Notes: generated by a model from the sequence alone, not told the origin. A stretch of DNA of 49,597 nucleotides from Neisseria iguanae (GCF_003013245.1 NZ_PXYY01000009.1:1-49597), one strand, 5' to 3'. Shown: positions 8,258 to 19,034, counted from the stretch's first letter. A program made the numbers and translations.

Positions 8258-9110
8258 TAAGGCTTCCTGAAAATTATTCGTCATAAAGGCAGCCGCAGTA
8301 TGAGACATATTGAGGTAACGGCGCTTTCATGGTGTTTTTCAAACCGTCATATCGGGCCACAATACCACGATAGTGTTTTAATTTTTCAAAGGTATTTGAA
8401 ACCAAGTGCCTGATTTTATAAATGTACCGGCCCATTGACACATTCAAACATCCCCTATCTTTTTGTAAGGAATCTTCTGCCTGACACCCTTATCGACAAT
8501 CAACTGTCTGAATGCATCCGAATCACCGCCTTTATCTGCACCCAGCATTCCGGTTGATGACAAATCAAGCTCATCATCCAATAATTCCGGTGCCGCCGTA
8601 ATATCGTTTACTGTTTCCCGTGTTATCTTAAAAGCAACAGGATTACTACCGGCAACAGCCAAATGAATCTTGGCGGTGTTACTGCCACGGCTGTGACCGA
8701 CCGCAGCTTCCTTTCCAACCCCAGCCCTTGCATACTGATGGACTTTAATATGGCTGCCATCGATAAACGGCCATTCTATATCAGAACATTTTGATAAGGT
8801 ATCGGATTAGTGATAAAAACACCTTTTCCGCCCATCTGTAATAAGTGCGGAGTAAGGAGTCAGGCTGGCTAAAGGAAGAGAAAACATCTTCCCAAGTCAT
8901 GCCTGCCCTCATCCGATAGCGCATACCCCCTGCCGTCAAATGCAGATTTTTCTTGTTACAGACGACACCTGAATCCAGCAAAATAGGCAACCGCTTTGAC
9001 CGGTATTCCTGTCCGAGGCATAGCAGATAAGTAATTCTTTGTTTGGCAGCATTATCTGCTTTTCTCTTGCCGTCTCTGTTTAGATGACAAGTCATTGTCA
9101 GGAAGCCTTA
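8258..9110. mobile_element. Degenerate IS5-family-like insertion sequence with intact ends
   Basis: Perfect 13-base ends TAAGGCTTCCTGA (8258-8270) and TCAGGAAGCCTTA (9098-9110) bound an element of about 850 bases. The outer TA on each side fits a duplicated TA target with AGGCTTCCTGA as the true terminal repeat, and imperfect matching continues inward for about 17 more bases (GTCAT shared). Inside is one minus-strand transposase gene broken by frameshifts. It separates nadD from the Nudix gene and disrupts neither. Confidence 0.85.
8281..9095 (-). pseudogene. Transposase of the IS5-like element, multiply frameshifted
   Basis: The N-terminal part (9095-8781) holds the DUF4096-like segment YRMRAGMTWEDVF...YYRWAEK and then runs to a stop. 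Shifting frame near 8790 restores DIEWPFIDGSHIKVHQYAR and GHSRG, with the first catalytic Asp in FIDGS. The next segment has NDITAAPELLDD and GADKGGDSDAF, where the usual DKGYD tyrosine is Gly. Another shift near 8450 restores MGRYIYKIRHLV, where the catalytic Glu of the usual VENTF is Ser (LVSNTF). A third shift near 8330 precedes the C-terminal ICLILRLPL. Three shifts plus a lost catalytic Glu mean it is inactive. Confidence 0.85.
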
Positions 9111-9228
9111 GCACGGCTTGCCCAATCATATGCCGCGTATCAAAATGGGGAGACTGGTAACATAGCAGTTACAAATCGAAATAAACCCGTTACAATCCGA
9201 AACACAAATGATAATAAGGTGAAACAAT

Positions 9229-10107
9229 ATGTCTGCAGTTCCTCAATTTTCTCGTGCCCTAAACAATAAAATCCAAGACAAACTATGGCAATGGGTGCAA
9301 GCCAATTATGGCTTGCACGGCTCATGGCAGACTTTATGGCTGAATGATTTACCCTTAGGCCGTCTGAATGCACAATGGCAAGCACAAATTCAAAAAGATT
9401 GGCAAGGCGAATCGGAATTGCGAGGCGGCCTACATTTACGTGCAGATAACTGGTTGAGCCTCGGCGATGCCCTTCAACACATGGCATACAACTGGAAGCA
9501 ACTGGGCACATTGCACGGCTGGCGCGATGAACGTTTCGATGTTTGTCATGAAAATAAAATACTATTTCCGCTCGAACGCGCCGCATTCCGCCCGTTAGGC
9601 TTACTGAGCAAAGCAGTCCATTTAAATGGTTTCACGTTTAAAAACGGAGAATGGCAGCTGTGGATTGGCCGAAGAAGCAAACACAAAGCGGTTGATCCGA
9701 ATAAACTGGATAACTTGGTCAGCGGAGGCGTATCCTGCGGCGAAGACATTACCGCAACCATGTTGCGTGAAAGTGAAGAAGAAGCGGGATTATCGGCTCA
9801 CCATATGCAAGACCTGACTTTATGCAATCAGCTGCATAGCCTGCGTCCGGTCTCTCGCGGCCTTCACAATGAAGTTCTCTATATTTTTGACACCGTATTA
9901 CCTGCGGACATCATACCTAAAAATCAAGATGGTGAAGTCGCCGACTTTGAATTACTGACCGTTGTCCAAGTAGTGGAAGCCATGTTGAGTGATATCATGA
10001 TGAGCGATGCGCAATTGGTAATTTTAGATGTCTTTGACCGTTATGGATTGATTAATTCACAGCATGCTTTATCAAAATGGCTTAAATCAATAAAAACAAA
10101 GGGATAG
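9229..10107 (+). CDS. Nudix hydrolase, DUF4743 / YJR142W-like
   Basis: 292 residues. The N-terminal 120 residues match the DUF4743-type domain that precedes the Nudix fold in the YJR142W/Tnr3 group; the complete Nudix box is at residues 166-188 (G166, E172, R180-E-S-E-E-E-A-G-L188). Members of this group hydrolyse diphosphates of damaged thiamin such as oxothiamin diphosphate; that substrate is an inference here. The second SGGV/RGLHNEVLYIF segment follows the box. AAGGTGA precedes the ATG. It contains an AGGCCGTCTGAA DUS in frame at 9357-9368. It is the only plus-strand gene in this part and shares the terminator at 10225-10260 with rplQ. Confidence 0.88.
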   Translation: MSAVPQFSRALNNKIQDKLWQWVQANYGLHGSWQTLWLNDLPLGRLNAQWQAQIQKDWQGESELRGGLHLRADNWLSLGDALQHMAYNWKQLGTLHGWRDERFDVCHENKILFPLERAAFRPLGLLSKAVHLNGFTFKNGEWQLWIGRRSKHKAVDPNKLDNLVSGGVSCGEDITATMLRESEEEAGLSAHHMQDLTLCNQLHSLRPVSRGLHNEVLYIFDTVLPADIIPKNQDGEVADFELLTVVQVVEAMLSDIMMSDAQLVILDVFDRYGLINSQHALSKWLKSIKTKG

Positions 10108-10224
10108 AATATCCAGTTGTTTAAAACAAAAGTAAGTCTGTCTGAAAATGTTTTTAACCGATAATTTACTGCTGATTCGCGGGAGAAATTAAGCTAAAGG
10201 TAGAGTGTCAGTATACTCAAAAAG

Positions 10225-10260
10225 AAAAACACCATCTGTTAATCAACAAATGGTGTTTTT
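10225..10260. terminator. Bidirectional terminator between the Nudix gene and rplQ
   Basis: AAAAACACCAT and ATGGTGTTTTT form the outer stem, extended by an inner TGTT/AACA stem, giving about 16 pairs on the minus strand with one wobble. A/T tracts at both ends allow it to work for both convergent genes. Confidence 0.85.
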
Positions 10261-10272
10261 AACTTTTGTCGA

Positions 10273-10647
10273 TTATTCAGCTGCTTCAGCCGCTTTATCA
10301 ACAAACTCTACCAATGCCAAAGGCGCATTGTCACCTTTACGGAAACCGTATTTCAGTACACGAACATAGCCGCCGTTACGAGCAGCAAAACGCGGGCCGA
10401 ATTCGTCAAACAATTTAACCACTACATCGCGATCGCGAGTACGGTCAAATGCCAAACGACGGTTTGCCAAAGAAGGTTTTTTACCCAAAGTAATCAAGGG
10501 TTCTACCACGCGGCGCAATTCTTTTGCTTTAGGCAAAGTGGTCACGATAGTTTCGTGAGTCAACAAAGAATTTGCCATATTGCGCAGCATCGCAGCGCGG
10601 TGGCTGCTGGTACGGTTTAATTTGCGGTTACCATTACGATGACGCAT
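10273..10647 (-). CDS. rplQ: 50S ribosomal protein L17
   Basis: 124 residues, last gene of the alpha operon (rpsM-rpsK-rpsD-rpoA-rplQ). L17 lies near the exit tunnel of the large subunit. It opens with the family signature [12 protein letters not shown] and has [15 protein letters not shown] and the ITLGKK segment. It starts 24 bases after rpoA and ends 13 bases before the bidirectional terminator. Confidence 0.98.
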   Translation of the reverse strand: MRHRNGNRKLNRTSSHRAAMLRNMANSLLTHETIVTTLPKAKELRRVVEPLITLGKKPSLANRRLAFDRTRDRDVVVKLFDEFGPRFAARNGGYVRVLKYGFRKGDNAPLALVEFVDKAAEAAE

Positions 10648-10671
10648 GTCATTATCCTTTAATCTTCAAAC

Positions 10672-11658
10672 TTACGGCTTTTCTAAGCCTACAGGCGGCC
10701 AAACTTCTAATTTTGAACCTAATGTCAGACCTTTAGAGGCCAAAACTTCTTTGATTTCATTCAGAGATTTACGACCCAAATTCGGAGTTTTGAGAAGCTC
10801 GGTTTCAGTGCGTTGAATCAAATCGCCAATATAATAAATATCTTCAGCTTTCAGACAATTAGCTGAACGTACAGTTAATTCCAAATCATCTACTGGGCGC
10901 AACAAAATAGGATCAATTGGAGGAGCTTTTTCTTCAACCTCCTCAACCGGCGTACCTTGCAAATCAGCAAAGATAGACATTTGGTCAATTAAAATACGTG
11001 CGGCACTGCGTACGGCTTCTTCCGGATCAATAGAACCATCGGTTTCAATATCTAAAACCAATTTATCCAAATCGGTACGTTGCTCTACGCGTGCAGGTTC
11101 AACTTCAAAGCTAACACGGCTGATGGGCGAAAAACTCGCATCCAACTGAATTGCACCAATCTGTTTATGTTCATCACGAACAACACGACGGCCTGAAACT
11201 GATTGATAACCACGGCCTTGCTCAACCTTGACTTCCATTTCAACTTGGCCGTTATTGGCCAAGTGGCAAATGACATGTTCAGGGTTCAAAATTTCCACAT
11301 CATGCGGCAATTCGATGTCACCGGCAACAACTGCACCAGCACCTGACTTTTTCAAAGTTAACTGAACTTGGCTACGACCATACAGCTTAAATACGATCCC
11401 TTTAATATTCAATAAAATGTCTACGACATCTTCTTGAACACCGTCAACGGTAGAATATTCATGCAATACGCCGGTAATAGCCACTTCAGTTGGCGCAAAA
11501 CCATTCATGGATGACAGTAAGATACGACGCAAAGCATTACCTAAAGTGTGACCAAAACCACGTTCAAACGGCTGCATTGAAACTTTTGCGCGTGTAGTAG
11601 ACAAAATATCTACATCAATTTGACGAGGTTTTAAAAATTCGGTTGTGCTATTTTGCAT
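10672..11658 (-). CDS. rpoA: RNA polymerase alpha subunit
   Basis: 328 residues, the family's usual length. The N-terminal domain (about 1-235, with [17 protein letters not shown] around residues 35-51) dimerises and binds beta and beta'; the C-terminal domain (about 250-328, with [15 protein letters not shown] and [16 protein letters not shown]) contacts UP-element DNA and activators. The two are joined by an acidic Pro-rich linker ([13 protein letters not shown]). It lies between rpsD and rplQ as in other beta-proteobacteria, so its expression is tied to ribosomal protein synthesis. Confidence 0.98.
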   Translation of the reverse strand: MQNSTTEFLKPRQIDVDILSTTRAKVSMQPFERGFGHTLGNALRRILLSSMNGFAPTEVAITGVLHEYSTVDGVQEDVVDILLNIKGIVFKLYGRSQVQLTLKKSGAGAVVAGDIELPHDVEILNPEHVICHLANNGQVEMEVKVEQGRGYQSVSGRRVVRDEHKQIGAIQLDASFSPISRVSFEVEPARVEQRTDLDKLVLDIETDGSIDPEEAVRSAARILIDQMSIFADLQGTPVEEVEEKAPPIDPILLRPVDDLELTVRSANCLKAEDIYYIGDLIQRTETELLKTPNLGRKSLNEIKEVLASKGLTLGSKLEVWPPVGLEKP

Positions 11659-11683
11659 TTAACTGTCCCTCACTGCGCTAGCA

Positions 11684-12304
11684 TTATTTAGAGTAGAACT
11701 CTACCACCAGCTGTTCATTAATATCGCCAGTCAATTCTGAGCGATCAGGCATATTTTTGAATACACCTTCCAATTTATCTGCATCAACTAAAACCCAGCC
11801 AGGCAAACCAATTTGAGTCGCCAAACTCAGAGCTTCTCGGATACGCACTTGTTTTTTAGCTTTCTCGCGAACAGCCACAATATCACCGGCTTTAACTTGA
11901 AAAGAAGGAATATTCACAACTTGTCCGTTAACGGTAATCGCTTTGTGGGAAACCAATTGGCGGGCTTCTGCACGGGTTGAGCCGAAGCCCATGCGATATA
12001 CGACATTGTCCAAACGAGATTCCAACAATTGTAGCAACAATTCGCCTGTAGAACCTTTGCGGCGTGAAGCTTCTGCAAAATAACGACGGAATTGACGTTC
12101 CAATACGCCGTAGATACGACGGATTTTTTGTTTTTCACGTAATTGCAAACCGTAGTCTGACAAACGTGGTTTTTTAGCACCGTGCTGACCAGGTGCAGAA
12201 TCTATTTTGCATTTTGATTCCAAAGAGCGACGGGCACTCTTTAGAAACAGATCCGTACCTTCACGGCGTGCTAATTTACATTTAGGGCCAATATAACGTG
12301 CCAT
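11684..12304 (-). CDS. rpsD: 30S ribosomal protein S4
   Basis: 206 residues. S4 is a primary 16S rRNA binder that nucleates the 30S body. The S4 RNA-binding domain runs from [20 protein letters not shown] (about residue 95) through [17 protein letters not shown]. In E. coli S4 represses this operon by binding the rpsM leader; I saw no structure that proves the same here. 25 bases separate it from rpoA. Confidence 0.98.
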   Translation of the reverse strand: MARYIGPKCKLARREGTDLFLKSARRSLESKCKIDSAPGQHGAKKPRLSDYGLQLREKQKIRRIYGVLERQFRRYFAEASRRKGSTGELLLQLLESRLDNVVYRMGFGSTRAEARQLVSHKAITVNGQVVNIPSFQVKAGDIVAVREKAKKQVRIREALSLATQIGLPGWVLVDADKLEGVFKNMPDRSELTGDINEQLVVEFYSK

Positions 12305-12323
12305 GTTTCAAATCACTCCAATA

Positions 12324-12719
12324 TTAAATACGACGTTTTTTAGGTGGACGGCAACCGTTATGAGGCAACGGGGTAACGTCAGTAATGCTGGTAATCTTGA
12401 AACCAAGAGCGTTGAGCGCACGTACAGAAGATTCACGGCCTGGACCCGGGCCTTTAATACGAACTTCTAAATTTTTAACGCCATACTCTTGGGCAACTTT
12501 ACCAGCCGCTTCTGCAGCCACTTGAGCTGCAAACGGTGTACTTTTACGTGAGCCTTTAAAACCAGCGCCGCCAGAGGTAGCCCAAGACAATGCATTGCCT
12601 TGACGGTCAGTGATTGTAATGATGGTATTGTTAAAAGATGCATGAACATGCACAATACCTTCGCTTACGGTTTTACGTACTTTTTTACGTACACGCGAAG
12701 CTGTGTTTGCTTTAGCCAT
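12324..12719 (-). CDS. rpsK: 30S ribosomal protein S11
   Basis: 131 residues. S11 sits on the 30S platform near the E site and the mRNA exit. Seen are [21 protein letters not shown] (near residue 21), [17 protein letters not shown], and the strongly conserved C-terminus [18 protein letters not shown]. It is 19 bases upstream of rpsD and 19 bases downstream of rpsM. Confidence 0.98.
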
Positions 12720-12738
12720 TAATCAATTTCCTTAAAAA

Positions 12739-13101
12739 TTATTTCTTGCCGGCAATCGCTTTGCGCGGACCTTTACGGGTGCGTGCATTTGTGCGAGTGC
12801 GTTGACCGCGACAAGGTAAGCCGCGACGATGACGGAAGCCACGATAACAACCCATATCCATCAATCGTTTGATACTCATCGTTACTTCACGGCGCAAATC
12901 ACCTTCAACTTGATATTTAGCGACTTGCTCACGCAAAGCGTCCAATTGAGCCTCGTCCAAATCTTTCGCTTTTACAGTAGGTGCAATATTTGCAGCCTCA
13001 CAAATCGATTTAGCACGAGTCGCACCAATACCGTAAATAGCTTGCAAGCCAATAACGATATGGGCATTATTAGGGATATTTACCCCTGCAATACGAGCCA
13101 T
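12739..13101 (-). CDS. rpsM: 30S ribosomal protein S13
   Basis: 120 residues from the ATG at 13101, preceded by AAAGGA at 8 bases; the frame is open 10 codons further up but only this start gives the family N-terminus [11 protein letters not shown]13 is in the 30S head and contacts the 50S subunit and the P-site tRNA. The [28 protein letters not shown] tail segment is intact in sequence order and ends KAIAGKK. First gene of the alpha set, 66 bases after rpmJ. Confidence 0.97.
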   Translation of the reverse strand: MARIAGVNIPNNAHIVIGLQAIYGIGATRAKSICEAANIAPTVKAKDLDEAQLDALREQVAKYQVEGDLRREVTMSIKRLMDMGCYRGFRHRRGLPCRGQRTRTNARTRKGPRKAIAGKK

Positions 13102-13167
13102 ATTTTTTCCTTTTTGGGCAAAGTGTGTCACTATACCACAAAATCAAATTAGGAGAAATAACCTCTC

Positions 13168-13281
13168 TTAACCTTGACGTTGTTTGTGACGTGGATCAGT
13201 ACAAATCACACGAACTACACGATTACGACGAATAATTTTGCAGTTACGGCAAATTTTCTTTACAGAAGGTTGTACACGCAT
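13168..13281 (-). CDS. rpmJ: 50S ribosomal protein L36
   Basis: A 37-codon gene found by reading between rpsM and infA. It begins [14 protein letters not shown] and ends DPRHKQRQG. The zinc-ribbon ligands Cys11, Cys14, Cys27 and His32 are all present, so this is the zinc-binding form of L36. AAAGGAAA lies upstream of the ATG. It follows infA by 19 bases, the usual place at the end of the spc group. Confidence 0.97.
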   Translation of the reverse strand: MRVQPSVKKICRNCKIIRRNRVVRVICTDPRHKQRQG

Positions 13282-13300
13282 TTTTTTTCCTTTATACAGT

Positions 13301-13519
13301 CTATCTTGCTCTGAATACAATACGAGCACGGGTTAAATCATAAGGCGTCAACTCAACGGTTACTTTATCTCCTGGAGAAATTCGGATGTAATGCATCCGC
13401 ATTTTTCCAGAAATATGACCTAAAACCACATGGTCGTTCTCGAGTTTAACTTTGAATGTTGCATTCGGCAAAGTTTCAAGAATTTCGCCTTGCATTTGTA
13501 TGGTATCTTCTTTAGCCAT
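13301..13519 (-). CDS. infA: Translation initiation factor IF-1
   Basis: 72 residues, the usual size. IF-1 is a single OB-fold that occupies the A site of the 30S subunit during initiation. It begins [13 protein letters not shown] and has the conserved [20 protein letters not shown] and [11 protein letters not shown]. It starts 4 bases after the secY stop, so its translation is probably coupled to secY. Confidence 0.97.
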   Translation of the reverse strand: MAKEDTIQMQGEILETLPNATFKVKLENDHVVLGHISGKMRMHYIRISPGDKVTVELTPYDLTRARIVFRAR

Positions 13520-13523
13520 AGTC

Positions 13524-14834
13524 TTACTTACGTGATAATGATTTCAGATCGGGACGATTCATTAACCTTTCATATTGCTGGGTCATTCGATATGAATTAA
13601 TTTGAGTACTAAAATCCATTGTAACCACAACCAAAATTAATAGCGAAGTGCCACCCAAATAGAAAGGAACATTTAATGCCGTCGTTAAAAACTCCGGAAT
13701 CAAACAAATGATGGTAATGTATAAAGCACCAAACAGGGTCAAATGCAATACTATCTTCTCTAAGTATCTAGAGGTTTGACCACCAGGACGAATACCTGGC
13801 ACAAAAGCCCCACTCTTTTTCAAATTTTCTGCCATTTCTTTCGGACTGAATACCAATGCCGTATAAAAATAACAGAAAAAAATAATCGTTGCTGCAAATA
13901 TCAGAATATAAAGCGACTGGCCACGTTGAAGCATGGAGGCAATTTTGTGCAACATACTGTTAGTATTATTCGAACCAAACCAGCTTAACAAAGTAGAAGG
14001 GAACAAAATGATACTGGAAGCAAAAATTGGAGGAATCACCCCAGCCATATTTAATTTGAAAGGCATGTGCGTATTTTGGACTTGTGTAACGTGACCAAAT
14101 TGACGTTTGGCATAATGAACAGGGATCTTACGCTGAGCACTCTCAAAATAAACAACAATATAAATCAATAATAATGCACCGATTACAATAGAAACAGCCA
14201 TCAGCATACTCATAGCGCCTTGGCTGGTTAAAGTCCATAACTGAAGAATACCTGACGGAATACCGGCAGCAATGCCTGCTGTAATAATCAATGAAATGCC
14301 GTTACCAATACCTCTTTCTGTTATTTGCTCGCCTAACCACATTAAAAACATGGTACCAGTGACCAAACACATTACTGTCGAGATATAGAATTCCAACTGA
14401 TTCGCGACCACAATACCTTGTTGAAAAACAAAAGTTGCCACACCAAAGCTTTGCAGGATAGCCAGCAATACAGTACCATAACGTGTATATTTCGTAATAA
14501 TCTTACGGCCAACCTCACCTTCTTTTTTCAATGTCTTTAAAGAAGGTAGAATTTCAGAAGCAAGCTGTACAATAATCGAAGCCGAAATGTATGGCATAAT
14601 ACCGATTGCAAATATACTAAAGCGCTCTAACGACCCCCCTGAGAACATATTTAACATTCCCAAAATACCGTTTCCAGCGCTTTCATATAACTTAGCTAAT
14701 GCAACAGCATCTACACCCGGCACTGGAATATGAGCACCAATACGGAAAACGACCAATGCTCCAATTAAGAACAATAGACGTTTTTTCAAGTCTCTGAATT
14801 TAGATAAACCTGAGGAAGATTGTTGACTAGCCAC
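13524..14834 (-). CDS. secY: Protein translocase subunit SecY
   Basis: 436 residues with ten hydrophobic membrane segments. SecY forms the protein-conducting channel of the inner membrane with SecE (encoded at 47.9 kb) and SecG. Landmarks are [12 protein letters not shown] near residue 31, [19 protein letters not shown] around 65-83, and the cytoplasmic loop [10 protein letters not shown]. The start is GTG (translated Met). It lies between rplO and infA as in the standard spc operon. Confidence 0.97.
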   Translation of the reverse strand: MASQQSSSGLSKFRDLKKRLLFLIGALVVFRIGAHIPVPGVDAVALAKLYESAGNGILGMLNMFSGGSLERFSIFAIGIMPYISASIIVQLASEILPSLKTLKKEGEVGRKIITKYTRYGTVLLAILQSFGVATFVFQQGIVVANQLEFYISTVMCLVTGTMFLMWLGEQITERGIGNGISLIITAGIAAGIPSGILQLWTLTSQGAMSMLMAVSIVIGALLLIYIVVYFESAQRKIPVHYAKRQFGHVTQVQNTHMPFKLNMAGVIPPIFASSIILFPSTLLSWFGSNNTNSMLHKIASMLQRGQSLYILIFAATIIFFCYFYTALVFSPKEMAENLKKSGAFVPGIRPGGQTSRYLEKIVLHLTLFGALYITIICLIPEFLTTALNVPFYLGGTSLLILVVVTMDFSTQINSYRMTQQYERLMNRPDLKSLSRK

Positions 14835-14847
14835 TGTAATTTAAGCC

Positions 14848-15282
14848 TTATTCTTCAACTTTACCACCAGCAGCTTCAATTGCTGCTCGTGAGCCTTTAG
14901 TTACTTTAATGCCTTTCAAAGTAACTGCTTTAGAAATTTCACCAGAAACAATTACTTTAACATTAGTTGCATTAGCAGGAACCAGACCTGTTTGTTTCAA
15001 TACCAACAAGTCAATCTCTGATACTGCAACTAAAGCCAATTCACTCAAACGAACTTCTGCATTTGCAGAAGCAGTAAAAGACTTGAAACCACGTTTTGGC
15101 AAGCGGCGTTGTAAAGGCATTTGACCACCTTCAAAACCTACTTTATGAAAGCCACCAGAACGGCTTTTTTGACCTTTATGGCCACGACCACCGGTTTTCC
15201 CTAAGCCACTACCAATACCGCGACCAACTCGGCGAGCCGAATAGGTTGAACCTTCAGCTGGCCGGATAGTATTCAAAAACAT
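14848..15282 (-). CDS. rplO: 50S ribosomal protein L15
   Basis: 144 residues. L15 binds 23S rRNA late in 50S assembly. The glycine- and arginine-rich N-terminal extension ([20 protein letters not shown]) and [18 protein letters not shown] are characteristic. It follows rpmD with a 1-base gap and precedes secY. Confidence 0.98.
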   Translation of the reverse strand: MFLNTIRPAEGSTYSARRVGRGIGSGLGKTGGRGHKGQKSRSGGFHKVGFEGGQMPLQRRLPKRGFKSFTASANAEVRLSELALVAVSEIDLLVLKQTGLVPANATNVKVIVSGEISKAVTLKGIKVTKGSRAAIEAAGGKVEE

Positions 15283-15283
15283 A

Positions 15284-15469
15284 TTAAGACTCCACTTTCA
15301 ACAAATAGCTGATTTTATTAATCATACCACGGTTTTCAGGGGTATCCAAAATCTCAACAGTATGCTCACGGCGACGAAGGCCCAAACCGTGCGCACAAGC
15401 ACGGTGAGATTCAATAGTACCAATTAAACTTTTAACCAAAGTAACTTTGATTTTCTTCTGCTCAGTCAT
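15284..15469 (-). CDS. rpmD: 50S ribosomal protein L30
   Basis: 61 residues. L30 is a small 50S protein; the family core [23 protein letters not shown] and [12 protein letters not shown] is present. Its ATG lies inside the end of rpsE (8-base overlap), so translation is probably coupled. Confidence 0.97.
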   Translation of the reverse strand: MTEQKKIKVTLVKSLIGTIESHRACAHGLGLRRREHTVEILDTPENRGMINKISYLLKVES

Positions 15470-15980
15470 GACCAGCTCCTAAAATATCTTCTACTGTCAA
15501 ACCGCGCTTAGCAGCAATATCAGCAGGGGTATATAATTTTGATAAGCCGTCTAATGTAGCACGCACAATGTTGTAAGGATTGGTAGAACCATGTACTTTA
15601 GCTGAAATGTTATGAATACCCATTGCATCAAATACTAAACGCATTGGACCACCAGCCTTAACACCACTACCTTCTTTTGCAGGCTGCATAAATACACGGG
15701 TAGCACCATGACGACCAATTACTTCATGATGAATAGTACCGTTCTTCAAAGGTACTTTAATCATAGAGCGACGAGCTTGATCCATTGCTTTTTGAACAGC
15801 CACAGGCACCTCTTTAGATTTGCCTTTACCCATACCAATGCGACCATCGCCATCACCAACTACAGTCAGCGCAGAGAAAGCCATAATACGGCCACCTTTA
15901 ACAACTTTTGTTACACGGTTTACAGCAACCATTTTTTCAATTAAGCCGTCGCCGCGTTCTTCAATTTCATGTTTTGCCAT
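15462..15980 (-). CDS. rpsE: 30S ribosomal protein S5
   Basis: 172 residues. S5 sits at the mRNA entry and helps decoding fidelity. The double-stranded RNA-binding domain (about residues 10-75, [18 protein letters not shown] and [13 protein letters not shown]) is followed by the C-terminal domain with GAGVKAGGP-like [14 protein letters not shown]. Overlaps rpmD by 8 bases; starts 18 bases after rplR. Confidence 0.98.
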   Translation of the reverse strand: MAKHEIEERGDGLIEKMVAVNRVTKVVKGGRIMAFSALTVVGDGDGRIGMGKGKSKEVPVAVQKAMDQARRSMIKVPLKNGTIHHEVIGRHGATRVFMQPAKEGSGVKAGGPMRLVFDAMGIHNISAKVHGSTNPYNIVRATLDGLSKLYTPADIAAKRGLTVEDILGAGHD

Positions 15981-15998
15981 CTGAAAGTCTCCAAATAA

Positions 15999-16352
15999 TT
16001 AGAAGCTTAAACCATTTTCACGTGCAGCTTCAGCTAATGCTTTCACACGGCCGTGATATTGGAAACCAGAACGGTCAAAAGCAACTTTCTCTACACCTGC
16101 TGCTTTTGCTTTTTCTGCAATACGTTTGCCAATCAATGCAGCTGCTTCAACATTACTGCCTGATTTTAAGCTACTGCGTACTTCAGATTCTAAGGTAGAG
16201 GCTTGAGCCAATACTTGATCACCTTCAGCATTAATTACTTGAGCATAAATATGATTATTAGTGCGGAATACGCATAATCTTACCATTTTCAAGTCCGCAA
16301 TACGAGCACGGGTTTTGCGTGCGCGACGGAGTCGGGTTGCATGTTTATTCAT
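15999..16352 (-). CDS. rplR: 50S ribosomal protein L18
   Basis: 117 residues from the ATG at 16352. A TTG five codons earlier is in frame, but it overlaps GAGG, which is the likely ribosome-binding site of the ATG, and [15 protein letters not shown] is the family start. L18 binds 5S rRNA with L5. [16 protein letters not shown] and [20 protein letters not shown] are seen. Confidence 0.96.
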   Translation of the reverse strand: MNKHATRLRRARKTRARIADLKMVRLCVFRTNNHIYAQVINAEGDQVLAQASTLESEVRSSLKSGSNVEAAALIGKRIAEKAKAAGVEKVAFDRSGFQYHGRVKALAEAARENGLSF

Positions 16353-16367
16353 TTTAGTGAACCTCAA

Positions 16368-16901
16368 TTATTTTTTCTTGGCTTCTTTCATCACTACTAC
16401 TTCGCCCACATAGCGTACACCTTTACCTTTATAAGGCTCAGGAGAACGGAATGCGCGAATTTCAGCAGCAACTTGACCAACGATCTGTTTATCCGCACCA
16501 GTCAACACGATTTCAGTTTGACTAGGAGTTTGCACAGAAACACCTTCAGGCATTTCATAGATGATTGGATGAGAAAAACCCAAAGATAAATTCAAAGTTT
16601 TACCTTGCGCTTGTGCGCGATAACCTACACCAATTAATTGAAGTTTTTTCTCAAAACCTTCAGAAACACCTTTGACCATATTATTAACTAAAGCGCGGGC
16701 AGTGCCGGACATAGCATTTGCTTGTTTAGTATCATTTGCCGCAGAAAAAGTTAATTTATCATCATCTAATTTGATAACAACATTAGAGCTAAAAGGAAAC
16801 GACAACTCGCCATTTTTACCTTTAACTACCAATTCGTCTGTTCCAAAATTCACTTCCACACCAGCAGGAACAGTCACTGGATTTTTAGCTACGCGTGACA
16901 T
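16368..16901 (-). CDS. rplF: 50S ribosomal protein L6
   Basis: 177 residues with two related domains. L6 lies near the factor-binding site of the 50S subunit. It begins [17 protein letters not shown], and the second domain contains [15 protein letters not shown] and the C-terminal [16 protein letters not shown]. Spacing to rpsH is 13 bases. Confidence 0.98.
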   Translation of the reverse strand: MSRVAKNPVTVPAGVEVNFGTDELVVKGKNGELSFPFSSNVVIKLDDDKLTFSAANDTKQANAMSGTARALVNNMVKGVSEGFEKKLQLIGVGYRAQAQGKTLNLSLGFSHPIIYEMPEGVSVQTPSQTEIVLTGADKQIVGQVAAEIRAFRSPEPYKGKGVRYVGEVVVMKEAKKK

Positions 16902-16914
16902 TTATATTTCTCCA

Positions 16915-17307
16915 CTAGGCAACGATACACAACAACTCACCACCCACCCCTTCAGAGCGTGCTTTACGATCAGTCATTACACCTTTAGAGGTACTTATAA
17001 TAGCAACACCTAGACCATTCTTTACACTTGGAATGTCGCTAGAAGCTTTATAAATACGCAAACCAGGACGTGAGACACGTTTAATTTGCTCAATAACAGG
17101 GCGACCTGCATAATATTTCAGTTGAATTTCCAATACTGGTTTTGCATCAGCAGAAACTGCAAAGTTCTCGATATACCCTTCTTCTTTCAAAACTTTTGCG
17201 ATTGCACATTTCAGTTTTGAAGAAGGCATGGCAACTGCAACTTTATTAGCACGTTGCGCATTGCGGATACGAGTCAACATATCGGAAATAGGATCATGCA
17301 TACTCAT
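16915..17307 (-). CDS. rpsH: 30S ribosomal protein S8
   Basis: 130 residues. S8 binds the central domain of 16S rRNA and, in E. coli, represses the spc operon through the rplE leader. [16 protein letters not shown] and the C-terminal [21 protein letters not shown] are the family marks. GGAG is 8 bases before the ATG at 17307; an ATG two codons later is the alternative. Confidence 0.98.
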   Translation of the reverse strand: MSMHDPISDMLTRIRNAQRANKVAVAMPSSKLKCAIAKVLKEEGYIENFAVSADAKPVLEIQLKYYAGRPVIEQIKRVSRPGLRIYKASSDIPSVKNGLGVAIISTSKGVMTDRKARSEGVGGELLCIVA

Positions 17308-17321
17308 TATTAATACTCCTA

Positions 17322-17627
17322 TTACCAGCTAGCTTTTACAACACCCGGAATTTCGCCACGCATAGCGATTTCACGGATTTTAATACGACCCAAACCGAAT
17401 TTACGGAAAGTGCCACGAGGGCGACCTGTCAAAGCACAACGGCGACGTTGGCGCACAGGCGCTGCATTACGCGGAATCGCTTGAAATTTCAAACGAGCCT
17501 CGAAACGATCTTCATCAGAAGCATTTGAATCATTAATAACAGCAAAAATCTCTTTGCGTTTAACTGCATATTTTTTCGCTAAAGCTTGACGTTTCAGCTC
17601 ACGATTAATAAGTGCTTTCTTAGCCAT
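17322..17627 (-). CDS. rpsN: 30S ribosomal protein S14
   Basis: 101 residues, the long zinc-independent form: the cysteines of the zinc-ribbon version are absent and the C-terminus is [13 protein letters not shown]14 is in the 30S head. The gene starts 2 bases after the rplE stop, implying coupled translation. Confidence 0.97.
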   Translation of the reverse strand: MAKKALINRELKRQALAKKYAVKRKEIFAVINDSNASDEDRFEARLKFQAIPRNAAPVRQRRRCALTGRPRGTFRKFGLGRIKIREIAMRGEIPGVVKASW

Positions 17628-17629
17628 GG

Positions 17630-18169
17630 TTAACCTTTGAACGGAAATTTAAATAAAGACAACAAAGCCCTCGCTTCTTCATCAGTTTTGGCAGTAGTAG
17701 TAATGGTGATATTCAAACCACGCAGAGCATCAATTTTATCGTATTCAATTTCCGGAAAAATGATTTGCTCGCGCACACCCATATTGTAATTACCACGACC
17801 GTCAAAAGACTTACCATTCACACCGCGGAAGTCTCGTACACGAGGCAATGCGATAGTAACTAAACGATCTAAAAATTCAAACATTTGATTACGGCGCAAT
17901 GTAACTTTACAGCCCACAGGATAGTTATCACGAATTTTAAAGCCTGCAATAGACTTACGAGCAATAGTTACCACTGGTTTTTGACCAGCAATTTTTTCCA
18001 AATCTGATACAGCGTGTTCCATTACTTTTTTATCGGCAACAGCTTCACCAACACCCATATTCAAGGTAATTTTCTCAATACGAGGAACTTCCATAATGGA
18101 TTTGTAACCGAACTGTTTTACCAATTCAGGAATTACCGTATCTTTATAATACTCTCTCAAGCGAGCCAT
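17630..18169 (-). CDS. rplE: 50S ribosomal protein L5
   Basis: 179 residues. L5 binds 5S rRNA and forms a bridge to S13. [19 protein letters not shown] at the start and [21 protein letters not shown] near the end are family signatures. Nine bases downstream of rplX. Confidence 0.98.
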   Translation of the reverse strand: MARLREYYKDTVIPELVKQFGYKSIMEVPRIEKITLNMGVGEAVADKKVMEHAVSDLEKIAGQKPVVTIARKSIAGFKIRDNYPVGCKVTLRRNQMFEFLDRLVTIALPRVRDFRGVNGKSFDGRGNYNMGVREQIIFPEIEYDKIDALRGLNITITTTAKTDEEARALLSLFKFPFKG

Positions 18170-18178
18170 GATATCTCC

Positions 18179-18502
18179 TTATGCTCCGATGATAGAACCA
18201 TTAGACTTAAAGAAACGAACGCGCTTCACTTTACCTTCGCCCTCAATCAATTTAATACCAACACGATCAGCTTTATTGGTTTCAGGATTTAAAATCGCAA
18301 CATTAGAAATTGCCAAGGGCATTTCTTTAGTAATAACACCACCTTCAACACCACGTATAAGGTTTGGTTTTTGATGGCGTTTTACTAAATTTACACCTTC
18401 AACAACGATTTTATCACCTACAACACGAACTACTTGACCTTGTTTGCCTTTATCTTTACCAGCTATAACGATTACTTTATCGCCTTTAATAATTTTGTTC
18501 AT
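18179..18502 (-). CDS. rplX: 50S ribosomal protein L24
   Basis: 107 residues with a KOW motif ([20 protein letters not shown], residues 6-25). L24 is an early assembly initiator of the 50S subunit. It sits between rplN and rplE in the usual order, 12 bases after rplN. Confidence 0.98.
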   Translation of the reverse strand: MNKIIKGDKVIVIAGKDKGKQGQVVRVVGDKIVVEGVNLVKRHQKPNLIRGVEGGVITKEMPLAISNVAILNPETNKADRVGIKLIEGEGKVKRVRFFKSNGSIIGA

Positions 18503-18514
18503 CGCTTCTTTTCC

Positions 18515-18883
18515 TTATAAAACTTCAGGTGCCAATGAAACAATTTTCATGAAACGTTCAGTACGTAATTCACGAGTAACTGGACCAAAAATACGGGTAC
18601 CTAGAGGCTCAAGCTTATTATTTAATAATACAGCTGCATTGTTATCAAATTTAATCAATGCACCATCCGGGCGACGAACACCTTTAGCAGTGCGAACAAC
18701 TACTGCATTGTATACATCACCTTTTTTAACACGGCCACGAGGCGCAGCATCTTTAACTGCAACTTTAATAATATCGCCAACCGAAGCATAGCGACGCTTA
18801 GATCCGCCCAATACCTTGATACACATAACGCGACGCGCACCAGAGTTATCAGCCACATCTAAGATGGTCTGCATTTGAATCAT
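18515..18883 (-). CDS. rplN: 50S ribosomal protein L14
   Basis: 122 residues beginning [20 protein letters not shown]14 lies at the subunit interface and is the docking site of RsfS, which is also encoded in this window. It is the first gene of a separate spc transcription unit here: an intrinsic terminator (19035-19079) separates it from rpsQ and a promoter candidate lies at 18930-18956. Confidence 0.98.
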   Translation of the reverse strand: MIQMQTILDVADNSGARRVMCIKVLGGSKRRYASVGDIIKVAVKDAAPRGRVKKGDVYNAVVVRTAKGVRRPDGALIKFDNNAAVLLNNKLEPLGTRIFGPVTRELRTERFMKIVSLAPEVL

Positions 18884-18929
18884 GTTATTACCTTTAAATT
18901 AACCAACTTAATTTACCTTTTTCATTTGA

Positions 18930-18956
18930 TTTATAACTAAGCCAAGCTTCTATCAA
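18930..18956 (-). promoter_or_regulatory. Candidate promoter of the rplN (spc) transcription unit
   Basis: On the minus strand TTGATA is followed 15 bases later by TATAAA (17 bases to the shifted TAAATC). It lies downstream of the rpsQ terminator and about 50 bases before the rplN start, where a restart is needed. The spacing is not ideal. Confidence 0.45.
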
Positions 18957-19034
18957 ATGAAACCTGTTAGGTTCTAGTAAACCAGTCTTGGACCCCGACG
19001 GGAAGAAACTTTCAGAAGAATACTAAAAGATAAA

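Noticed and set aside
8444-8662. Transposase fragment as an intact small gene
   Set aside because: It starts at an internal TTG of a longer decayed transposase frame and is one of several pieces of the dead insertion sequence.
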